From the NCBI GenBank assembly GCA_900548905.1, contig URMK01000005.1:124001-188000 (forward strand): a stretch of DNA of 64,000 bases, written 5' to 3'. Position numbers and translations under genes: made by a program. This document shows positions 25,174 to 32,381 of this stretch, one piece after another. The notes beneath the pieces are model-generated. The model saw nothing but the letters and a program-made list of their open reading frames with translations, did no database searches and had not been told where the DNA came from. The first letter of the stretch is position 1. Each line of letters opens with the position of its first letter. Source of the stretch: an uncultured Lachnospiraceae bacterium. GTDB taxonomy: Bacteria > Bacillota > Clostridia > Lachnospirales > Lachnospiraceae.

Positions 25174-26473
25174 GCGTGTCTCTCCTGACTGCACCATTTT
25201 CTGCGATTCTGATAATATCCCCCTGAAATGAGAGGGAACCGAAGGCAAGGATTACATCCTCTTTTCCCGCCAGCAGACGGGCCATCTCCACAGCCTCTTC
25301 CAGACTGTCCGCAGCGGTCACATTTTCATGATACCGGCGGACTTCTCCGGCAAGCTCATAGGCCGGGATCGCCCGGGGATTTCCCGGGGCCGCCACCGTA
25401 ATGACCGCTTCCGCATACCGGCAGGTTTTCCGGATTATTTTATCCGCTTCCTTATCCTTCAATATTCCCATTATATATATGATTCTTCTATTTGTAAAAT
25501 AAAACTGTATGGAGCGTGCCAGTTTGTCGGCCCCGTCTTCATTATGCGCTCCGTCCACCAGAAAAAGCGGTTTTCTGCCGACGATTTCAAATCTTCCCGG
25601 CCATTTTGCCTGCAGCAGCCCCCGGCGCAGCTTCTCCTCCCTTACAGGAAAGCCAAGCTCTCCCAGCCGGTCAAGCGCTTCCACCGCCAGCGCACCGTTT
25701 TCTATCTGATAATTTCCTGCCATGGTTATTTCCAGCCCTTTGTGGCTTCCATAGCTGAAACGCTGTTTTTCCAGCCCATACTTTATACCGGATATCTCAT
25801 CCGGATCCGAAACAGAATAAGGGCACCCCAGCTTTTCACAGCCCTCCGTTATGACTTTCATGGCTTCCGGCTTCTGTCTGCCCGTCACCACCCGGCTTCC
25901 CGTCTTAATGATTCCCGCTTTTTGCTGTGCAATTTTTTCCAGGGTATCACCAAGAAAAGCCATATGATCCATACTGATGGAGGTCAGTACACACAAAAGA
26001 GGGGCCGGAATCACATTAGTGGCATCCAGCCTCCCTCCCAGACCCGTTTCCAGAACCACGATATCACATTTTTTCTCCCGGAACCACAAAAAGCATAAGG
26101 CTGTTTCTATTTCAAAAGCAGTGGGATGGTTTTTCCCTTCCGCCGCCATAGCCTCCGCCGCATTCCTCACAGGCTCCATAAACCTTCCCAGCTCCGCTTT
26201 GCTGATATATTTTCCATTGATCTGAAAACGTTCCCGGTATTCAAAAATGGTGGGTGAAATATATCTGCCTGTTTTATATCCTTCTTCCGTCAAAACCGTG
26301 GATATAAAATTCATTACGGATCCTTTTCCGTTCGTCCCTGCTATATGTACAAAAACAAGCTCATTCTGCGGATTTCCCAGCCTTCCAAGCAAATCCTGCA
26401 TATTCTCCAGTCCCGGAACGCAGCCGTAACCGGCGCATCCTGCCGCATAAGCAATCGCCTGCTGATAGTTCAT
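25163..26473 (-). CDS. folC: Folylpolyglutamate synthase / dihydrofolate synthase
   Basis: A 436-residue Mur-ligase-type enzyme adding glutamate to dihydropteroate and folates. P-loop GTNGKGSVMNFI, the omega-loop region, LETGLGGRLDATN, SMDHMAFLG and the C-terminal HNEDGADKLA and GSLSFQGDI are visible. It is the first gene of a long leftward run: folC-folE-HD-folP-folBK-pheA-DUF815-ppx-ppk-maf-HAD. GGAGGAGAAG precedes the start and a moderate promoter lies upstream. Confidence 0.96.
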   Translation of the reverse strand: MNYQQAIAYAAGCAGYGCVPGLENMQDLLGRLGNPQNELVFVHIAGTNGKGSVMNFISTVLTEEGYKTGRYISPTIFEYRERFQINGKYISKAELGRFMEPVRNAAEAMAAEGKNHPTAFEIETALCFLWFREKKCDIVVLETGLGGRLDATNVIPAPLLCVLTSISMDHMAFLGDTLEKIAQQKAGIIKTGSRVVTGRQKPEAMKVITEGCEKLGCPYSVSDPDEISGIKYGLEKQRFSYGSHKGLEITMAGNYQIENGALAVEALDRLGELGFPVREEKLRRGLLQAKWPGRFEIVGRKPLFLVDGAHNEDGADKLARSIQFYFTNRRIIYIMGILKDKEADKIIRKTCRYAEAVITVAAPGNPRAIPAYELAGEVRRYHENVTAADSLEEAVEMARLLAGKEDVILAFGSLSFQGDIIRIAENGAVRRDTHGR

Positions 26474-26551
26474 TTTTCTTCTCCTCCTTTACCGCCGTTA
26501 TTATCCCGGCGCAGCTGCCGCACAACTTCCTGCCTCCCTGATTTCAAACAC

Positions 26552-26580
26552 ACTATAGCACAATTCGAATAAAAAAAGAA
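26552..26580 (-). promoter_or_regulatory. Probable folC operon promoter
   Basis: Leftward -10 TATAGT (26552-26557), 17 bases, -35 TTCTTT (26575-26580). The -35 is weak. Confidence 0.5.
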
Positions 26581-26600
26581 TAAGCGGTAAAAATATTAAC

Positions 26601-26996
26601 ATGCAAAAAATAGTAAAAGATTTTATTAAATGCGGCATCCTTGGCTGGTGCCTTGAAATTACATTTACCGCCCTCCATTCCCTGCAGCAGAGGAAGATGT
26701 CCCTGCAGGGCACCACATCCCTTTGGATGTTTCCCATTTACGGCGCAGGCTGTTTGTTAAAGCCAATTTATTCCCTGGTAAAGCGCTGCCATTGGCTGGT
26801 ACGGGGCTGCGTTTATGCCCTCTGTATATTTTCCGCAGAATATGCCTCCGGTTTTCTCCTTCAGAAAAAAGGGCTGTGCCCCTGGAATTACGGAAAGGCC
26901 CGCTGGAATATCGGAAGAATCATCCGGCTTGATTATGCCCCTTGTTGGATTATAACCGGCCTGCTCATGGAACATGCAATAACGGACAGGAAATAA
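26601..26996 (+). CDS. Small putative ABC-transporter-type membrane protein (PF06541-like)
   Basis: A 131-residue membrane protein with three to four helices. It shows the family order GILGWCLEITFTALHSL, LQGTTSLWMFPIYG, a central EYASGFLLQKK and CPWNYGKARWNIGRIIRLDYAPCWI. The family is labelled a putative type IV ABC transporter permease, though no ATPase or transport has been shown for the single-domain forms. The ribosome site is poor (GCGGTAAAAATATT), so the start is less certain. It stands alone and shares a hairpin terminator with the MATE gene. Confidence 0.75.
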   Translation: MQKIVKDFIKCGILGWCLEITFTALHSLQQRKMSLQGTTSLWMFPIYGAGCLLKPIYSLVKRCHWLVRGCVYALCIFSAEYASGFLLQKKGLCPWNYGKARWNIGRIIRLDYAPCWIITGLLMEHAITDRK

Positions 26997-27037
26997 TCCT
27001 GTCCTGTGACGGAGAAAGATAATAAGGAAGAAAAGAA

Positions 27038-27059
27038 GCGGCAGCCAAATGGCTGCCGC
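27038..27059. terminator. Bidirectional hairpin terminator
   Basis: Stem GCGGCAGCC-AAAT-GGCTGCCGC with TTCTTTTCTT leftward and CCTGTTTT rightward, serving the convergent MATE and small membrane genes. Confidence 0.7.
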
Positions 27060-27161
27060 CCTGTTTTACAAAAGAAAAAACTACACCCTAAAAAGTCAAG
27101 CAAAGGTTTAGGCATTTTCCCCGCCCCCTTCTGTACAAAATCCCATATAAGGGAAGCACTG

Positions 27162-28511
27162 TTATTCTTGTGCAAGCCTTTTGTCCCGTTCCATCTTTTT
27201 CATGGTAAAACGGTAGGCTATGTAAAGGAAAATACCGGCAAGGCACCACGCGCTGGCATTGGCAATACAGACTCCGGAATAGCTGAGAAGCTCAGCCGCC
27301 ACAACAGCCAGCACAGCGCGGCTCACCAGCTCCACCACACCGCCCATCATCGGCATCAGGGCATATCCGCAGCTCTGCATCACATTGCGGTAAATATAGA
27401 TCATACCCAGCGGGATAAAGAATACACCGCAGATAACAATATAGGTACGGGCATAGCCCAGCACCTCCGTACTGTCACCGGTAACAAACAGACGAATAAT
27501 CAAAGGAAGAGCCAATACCACCACTACATAGATGATTACCGCATAAACGGAGGAAATCCAAAAGGCAATCCTGCTGCCCTTGCGGATCCTCTCCAAATCA
27601 TTAATCCCTCTGTTCTGCCCGCAATAAGTAGCCATCGTCATACCCATAGCGGTGAATACCTGCGTTACAAGCTGCTCCACCTTACAGGCTGCCGTAAATG
27701 CCGCAACCACGGTGGAACCCAGCATGTTCAATGCCACCTGTACCATAATCGTACCTACAGCCGTTATGGAAAACTGAAGGGCCATGGGGACACCAATGGA
27801 TATCTGGTTACGCACACACCATGGATCCAGACGCAGATGTTCCCTGCGCAGGGAAAGAATAGGAACCTTCTTTATTATGTAGACAATACACAGAATCCCT
27901 GATATGCCCTGGGAGGCAATCGTAGCGATTGCCGCCCCGGCCACTCCCATTTTAAAACAGATAATCAGTATCAGATCCCCTGCGATATTAATCGCTGCCG
28001 ATAATATAAGAAAATATAAGGGCACCTTACTGTTTCCTACCGCCCGCAGTATGCTGGAAAGAAGGTTATAAAGTACATTAAAGCCCATTCCCCAACAGAT
28101 AATAAGAATATATTCCTTGGACATATCCATAATATCCGCCGGGGTTCTCATAATACGCAGCAGCCAGTCCATAATCAGAACGCTTCCAAAGGTCATGACT
28201 ACGGTGACGATCAGGGAGAGAACAACTGCATTGCCCACACTTTTTTTCATTCCTTCCATGTCCCCTGCTCCGAACCTCTGGGAAGTCAGAATCGTAAATC
28301 CGGTGGTCAGCCCCATTAAAAACCCCAGAATCAGGAACATGATGGTCCCGGTAGCCCCAACTGCAGCCAGGGCTTTCACACCAACAAATCTCCCTACAAT
28401 GACGGTGTCAACGAGACTGTACAGCTGTTGGAATATATTTCCGATAATTATAGGGATAATAAATTTTGTTATGAGCTTCAGAGGGCTTCCTTTTGTCATA
28501 TCAAGTTCCAT
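27162..28511 (-). CDS. MATE-family efflux transporter
   Basis: A 449-residue protein with twelve helices in two related halves, opening with GSPLKLITKFIIPIIIGNIFQQLYSLVDTVIVGRFVG in family style and continuing GATGTIMFLILGFLMGLTTG. MATE proteins export drugs or metabolites against sodium or protons. The start is set by AAGGAG ten bases before MELDM. It is alone on its transcript; no regulator adjoins, and substrate is unknown. Confidence 0.92.
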   Translation of the reverse strand: MELDMTKGSPLKLITKFIIPIIIGNIFQQLYSLVDTVIVGRFVGVKALAAVGATGTIMFLILGFLMGLTTGFTILTSQRFGAGDMEGMKKSVGNAVVLSLIVTVVMTFGSVLIMDWLLRIMRTPADIMDMSKEYILIICWGMGFNVLYNLLSSILRAVGNSKVPLYFLILSAAINIAGDLILIICFKMGVAGAAIATIASQGISGILCIVYIIKKVPILSLRREHLRLDPWCVRNQISIGVPMALQFSITAVGTIMVQVALNMLGSTVVAAFTAACKVEQLVTQVFTAMGMTMATYCGQNRGINDLERIRKGSRIAFWISSVYAVIIYVVVVLALPLIIRLFVTGDSTEVLGYARTYIVICGVFFIPLGMIYIYRNVMQSCGYALMPMMGGVVELVSRAVLAVVAAELLSYSGVCIANASAWCLAGIFLYIAYRFTMKKMERDKRLAQE

Positions 28512-28616
28512 GTATCCTGTTCTCCTTCTATCCCTTCCTGCATTTTCTGCCAACCGCCGCGGAGTATTTGGCTCTTGCAGGGCATTTGGCTTCTGACCAA
28601 TTTATTTTTCACAGAA

Positions 28617-28646
28617 AAAGATGCAGAAAATATTTTCCGCATCTTT
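28617..28646 (-). terminator. Terminator of the PH-domain gene
   Basis: Fifteen-bp stem AAAGATGCGGAAAAT / ATTTTCTGCATCTTT (one G-T) followed by TTCTG, leftward. Confidence 0.7.
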
Positions 28647-28657
28647 CTTCAAATCCA

Positions 28658-28681
28658 ATAACTGTTCCGTACCTTCCCGGT
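28658..28681. repeat. Interspersed repeat, family B
   Basis: Leftward GAAGGTACGGAACAGTTAT shares GAAG-TACGGAACAGTTA with the copy at 47841. Between PH-gene stop and terminator. Confidence 0.4.
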
Positions 28682-28728
28682 ACCCGCAGCCATTCCTATA
28701 AAAGCGCCTTCTCCTGTCCCCGGCCCTT

Positions 28729-29139
28729 TTAGACTCTGTCATTGTCAAAGTCACCGTCATCCGTACCCTCTGCTCCGATATTCAGCATGTTCATTGTACG
28801 CCGGCGGATCCTCGCCTTTTCTGAAGCTTCCAATATGTAATTTTTTATAACTTTTGCATTTTTTATGTGAGTCAGATGCAGCTGCGGGTTTGTTGTATCC
28901 CCGGTATAGCATTTCACCGTACCGATACCCACAATACGCTCCGGCAGGGACTGAATCAATTCCACATCCTGAACCTTATACATATAACAGTCATTTTCTT
29001 TTTTATTCAGAAAACCTTCCGAAACCGTTATCATATCCTCTTTAATCGTATATACGGTAAAGGTAAAGGGCAGGCCGAAAAACAGCCATCGTTTTCTCTC
29101 CGTAAACTGCACTTCCCCGTTCCTGTTCTCACTGTCCAT
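28729..29139 (-). CDS. Bacterial PH-domain protein
   Basis: A 136-residue cytosolic protein whose middle (about 18-110) fits the bacterial pleckstrin-homology fold (YdbS/YdbT-like): FFGLPFTFTVYTIKEDMITVSEGFLNKKENDCYMYKVQDVELIQSLPERIVGIGTVKCYTGD, here read as alternating strands and a final helix (ILEASEKARIRRRT). No membrane helix is present, unlike YdbS. The acidic tail DDGDFDNDRV is unusual. The role is unknown; it has its own terminator. Confidence 0.75.
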   Translation of the reverse strand: MDSENRNGEVQFTERKRWLFFGLPFTFTVYTIKEDMITVSEGFLNKKENDCYMYKVQDVELIQSLPERIVGIGTVKCYTGDTTNPQLHLTHIKNAKVIKNYILEASEKARIRRRTMNMLNIGAEGTDDGDFDNDRV

Positions 29140-29220
29140 AGGCTACCTCTTTTCTTTTGTGAACCGCATGATTGTATCGCGTAAATTATAATAGATAACG
29201 GGAAGATTTGCAAAGGTTTT

Positions 29221-29529
29221 TTATGGTTCTTCCGCGATTGAGATAAGAGGTTTGCCCTTGCGCATTTTTCTCTGAACCTGGGAAATCAGTTTCAGCCATT
29301 CTCCTTCATTACGGCCTTCCTCTCTTATTTCCAGCAATGCAGTACACATATTATATCCTCCCTCTCTATTCCGGTAACCTTCCCGTCCCTCTTCTCCCAA
29401 ATTTTCCATTCCGATAAATACCTCCAGTAAATCACATTCCTCAGCAGTCAGATTTCCAAAATGTTCCGCATGGTTCCGGATATAAGTCTGCAGCCGTCCT
29501 TTATCCGCCGCTGCCGCTTTCTTCCCGTA
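29221..29529 (-). pseudogene. Remnant of an Rpn/PD-(D/E)XK nuclease-family protein (C-terminal part)
   Basis: The open frame from 29529 to the stop at 29221 has no usable start, but reads TYIRNHAEHFGNLTAEECD, then NMCTALLEIREEGRNEGEWL and RKMRKGKPLISIAEEP. The MC-x-AL-EI-EEGRNEG pattern and the closing SIAEE match the C-terminal tail of Rpn-type 'transposase/recombination-promoting nuclease' proteins of clostridia, which are about 300 residues. The nuclease core is absent and an in-frame stop lies just upstream, so this is a decayed fragment, not an active gene. Confidence 0.55.
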
Positions 29530-29862
29530 TTATACGGTAAAAAAAACATCGAAAAAGCTATCCATACAGCCGCTGATGAAAAATGTCCGAACCCGACAAG
29601 AATTATGAATACCGTCCCAGGGGATACCCCGGACAGTAAATAAGAGTGATTGGCACAGAAGAACCTGTGCCGAAAATTACGGAACCCATACGGCAAATAT
29701 CCGGCCGTTTCGCACACACTGCGTATGAGTAAAAAATACAACTATTCTGTTACTTATAATAATGGATTCCCGGTTGATAAACAATTGGCAAAATGACGTT
29801 TTTTATTCGATTTTTTTTGAATAAAAGGCCTCTAAACCGCATAAATACGACATTCCTTCCTG
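29530..29862. other. Intergenic stretch without a supported gene
   Basis: Between the Rpn remnant and the AraC gene; AT-rich toward the right end, with a TTTTATTC...GAATAAAA hairpin near 29799-29826 that may terminate the AraC message. Confidence 0.5.
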
Positions 29863-30759
29863 TCAAAAAGATATTTTCCCTCCTATTCCCCGCCGGTAAT
29901 TGGTGGGCGTAATTCCAGTCTGCTTTTTAAAGGCGACGCAAAAATTATTCTCACTCTGAAAACCGCAGGAAAATGCAATTTCTTTAACCGTTTTGTCCCC
30001 GGAGCGCAGATAAAATCTGGCACAGTCGAGACGCATTGCCAGAAGATACTGATGGGGTGTAATGCCGTACTGCTTTTTAAACAGACGGATAAAATGATAA
30101 GGGCTGACAGAAACGCAGCCCGCCAGTTCCTCTATGGTAATTTCCTGCATAAAATGCTGCCGCATATAGGAAACAGCCTTGCCAAGTTCCCGGGTGAACT
30201 GTTTTTCTTCCGCATCTATCGCGCCTGCGGATAACCGGAGTCCCGAAAGCCCTGCCGGAAAGGTCAGAAGATCCGTCAAGATAAACCCCAGAAGATTTTC
30301 AGCAATCCCCTGATCCGAAGAAAACGCTTCCAGCAGCATCCTGAATTTATTCAGGAATCCATCGGTCTGGCTTTCCGTCAGTGAAAGGACCGTCCCATAG
30401 ATTTCCGTAAGATACCGGAAGTAAGCTCTTGCATTGATGCCGTCGAAATGAATCCAGTAAAATTCCATTTCACTGTCCGCCCCGTACATATGGGGCGCGT
30501 AGCAATCCATCAGGACCAACTGCCTCTCACCAATTTTCCTGCGGAAAGAAGTCTCACCCAGAGATTCCGCATATCCCTGTCCCTTAACCACGAGCATCAT
30601 CAGAAAGCTGTCATAATTATTTCTCGCCACACAGTATTCCTCACCGCAGAAATAATGGCCGAGGCAGACCGGATACAGAAACGTTCTTTTTGCCAGCGGA
30701 CTGGGGGTATGGAAATATATTGTAGATGAAGGATAAGGTTCCTGCGTATTCGGATTCAT
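29863..30759 (-). CDS. AraC-family regulator with cupin-type sensor
   Basis: A 298-residue regulator: N-terminal AraC-ligand (cupin-like) region about 25-170 (LMMLVVKGQGYAE, MDCYAPHMYGADSEMEFYWIHFDG) and two C-terminal helix-turn-helix motifs (ITIEELAGCVSVSPYHFIRLFKKQYGITPHQYLL and KTVKEIAFSCGFQSENNFCVAFKKQTGITP). Such proteins usually sense sugars. It faces a UroD-family gene across 300 bases, so it is the obvious candidate to control it. GGGAGG lies before the chosen ATG. Confidence 0.88.
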   Translation of the reverse strand: MNPNTQEPYPSSTIYFHTPSPLAKRTFLYPVCLGHYFCGEEYCVARNNYDSFLMMLVVKGQGYAESLGETSFRRKIGERQLVLMDCYAPHMYGADSEMEFYWIHFDGINARAYFRYLTEIYGTVLSLTESQTDGFLNKFRMLLEAFSSDQGIAENLLGFILTDLLTFPAGLSGLRLSAGAIDAEEKQFTRELGKAVSYMRQHFMQEITIEELAGCVSVSPYHFIRLFKKQYGITPHQYLLAMRLDCARFYLRSGDKTVKEIAFSCGFQSENNFCVAFKKQTGITPTNYRRGIGGKISF

Positions 30760-30938
30760 AAAGGCACCTCCCAAAGCCGGCATCCCTGATTCACGGCTTC
30801 CGATCTGCCCGGCAAATGCAGCGGTAACACTTCGGACAGGCCTGAATCGTTATTGCAGCGCAATTTTTATATATATCATAACAATTATTTAATATGTAAG
30901 TCAATGTCAGATATGATAGAATAATAGGCATATCAAAT

Positions 30939-31020
30939 GTTACTGGTCACGGAGTGAATTGTAACTATCAAATAAATGTTACGATTCACGGGCAGCAGCA
31001 CAGGACGCTGTGAACCGTAA
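30939..31020. repeat. Two adjacent palindromes upstream of the UroD-like gene
   Basis: First, GTTACTGGTCAC...GAATTGTAAC (30939-30965); second, GTTACGATTCAC ... GTGAACCGTAA (30978-31020, 10 of 11 arm positions pair). They resemble the GTTAC/GTTCA repeats elsewhere but lie in the AraC/UroD divergent region and could also be operators. Confidence 0.5.
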
Positions 31021-31058
31021 TGAATAACTATATTTTAATAATACCGGAGGGATAACGC

Positions 31059-32327
31059 ATGGAATATCTGATATCGGAAAGCGATAAGCTGATTCTGAGA
31101 GAAATCGCCAAAAAGCAGCTGGAACTGGCAAACAGGGAATCCAACAGGCAAAGGATTCAGGAATGGTACAAGCATAATGCCCTGCAGGGAGAGAAGCCGA
31201 TGATCCATCTGGAAATGGGCACCTTTGCCCAGGAAATCATCCCGCCGCTGCTAAAGTGCGGGGGTGCATTCGCAAGGCAGGTGGAAACCTCCCTTTACTG
31301 TAACTTCCTGAACCAGGAGTTATTTGACGACGACAGGGTGACGCCGGACTATTACCCGATGGAATACGATACCTATTTTGAATTATTTGGTATTCATATT
31401 CATGTGGATCATACCCAGGATGCCAGCGGCAAAGAAAGTCTGGGACACCATTTTGAATCCATCATTGAAGATTTGGAAGACGATTACGAAAAGCTGAAAT
31501 CCAGCCGCTATGGAGTGGATCTGGGTACTACGGATCAAAAAAGAAAAGCGGTGGAAGAAGCAATCGGCGATATCCTGCCTGTTAAAATGCAGATGTCCTG
31601 CCTTTACAGCGTTCCTACCCAGATGATCGTACACTTTATGAGTATGGAAAACATGATGTTTGCCATGTATGATTATCCTGACTTATTTAAGGAAATGATG
31701 AACCGTATTGCAGACGATACGCTGGCCTATTATAAAATGCTGGAGGAAAAACGCCTGATCCTGCCCACCACCGCTTTTGAGGGGGTCGGACAGGGAACCT
31801 GGAGCTTTAATACAGAGCTGCCCGGCTGGGACGAATGGGAAAAACGCCCCTTTACGCCGAAAGATGTCTGGGGGTTTATGGATTCCCAGGAAACCGTGGG
31901 GATTTCACCGGATATGTATGAAGAATTCATATTCCCCTGTTATGAAAAAATTGCATCCTCTTACGGACTTCTCTCTTACGGCTGCTGCGAACCGGTGGAT
32001 CCAATTTGGGATAAATGTATCAGCAGGCTTCCCAATCTCAGGAAGGTATCCATCTCTCCCTGGTGCAATGAAGAATTTATGGGGGAAAGGCTGCGCGGCA
32101 CAAAGGTCATCTACCACAGGAAGCCCAGTCCGAATTTCCTCGGTGTGGATCCGGTCCTGGATGAAGATGCCTTCCGTGCGCACATTCGCAAAAGTCTTAC
32201 GGCCGCCAGAGGCTGTAAAATGGAAATCACCCAGAGGGATGTTTATACCATCCATAACAGCATCCCCAAGGCCAAACGCTACATAGAGGTAATCAGGGAA
32301 GAAATTGAGAATAACTGGAAGGCGTGA
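31059..32327 (+). CDS. UroD-fold protein, divergent (putative methyltransferase)
   Basis: A 422-residue member of the uroporphyrinogen decarboxylase/methionine-synthase TIM-barrel superfamily, longer than true HemE. A C-terminal YGCCEPVDPIWDKC holds adjacent cysteines that could bind zinc, as corrinoid or thiol methyltransferases do; the HemE N-terminal arginine signature is missing. No heme genes adjoin. Its neighbours include a corrinoid protein and activator on the opposite strand 6 kb away, so it may be another methyltransferase of the same system, but this is inference. Start has CCGGAGGG upstream. Confidence 0.7.
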   Translation: MEYLISESDKLILREIAKKQLELANRESNRQRIQEWYKHNALQGEKPMIHLEMGTFAQEIIPPLLKCGGAFARQVETSLYCNFLNQELFDDDRVTPDYYPMEYDTYFELFGIHIHVDHTQDASGKESLGHHFESIIEDLEDDYEKLKSSRYGVDLGTTDQKRKAVEEAIGDILPVKMQMSCLYSVPTQMIVHFMSMENMMFAMYDYPDLFKEMMNRIADDTLAYYKMLEEKRLILPTTAFEGVGQGTWSFNTELPGWDEWEKRPFTPKDVWGFMDSQETVGISPDMYEEFIFPCYEKIASSYGLLSYGCCEPVDPIWDKCISRLPNLRKVSISPWCNEEFMGERLRGTKVIYHRKPSPNFLGVDPVLDEDAFRAHIRKSLTAARGCKMEITQRDVYTIHNSIPKAKRYIEVIREEIENNWKA

Positions 32328-32329
32328 AC

Positions 32330-32363
32330 AAATCCCCCGTGGAAATTATTTCCCGGGGGATTT
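32330..32363. terminator. Hairpin between convergent UroD-like and activator genes
   Basis: AAATCCCCCG / CGGGGGATTT stem with weak T tracts on both sides. Confidence 0.55.
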
Positions 32364-32381
32364 CTGCGTGGTGGAGGGAAC

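Noticed and set aside
26601..26996. Calling the 131-residue membrane protein part of an ABC importer operon
   Set aside because: No ATPase or binding protein is adjacent; the family label is historical.
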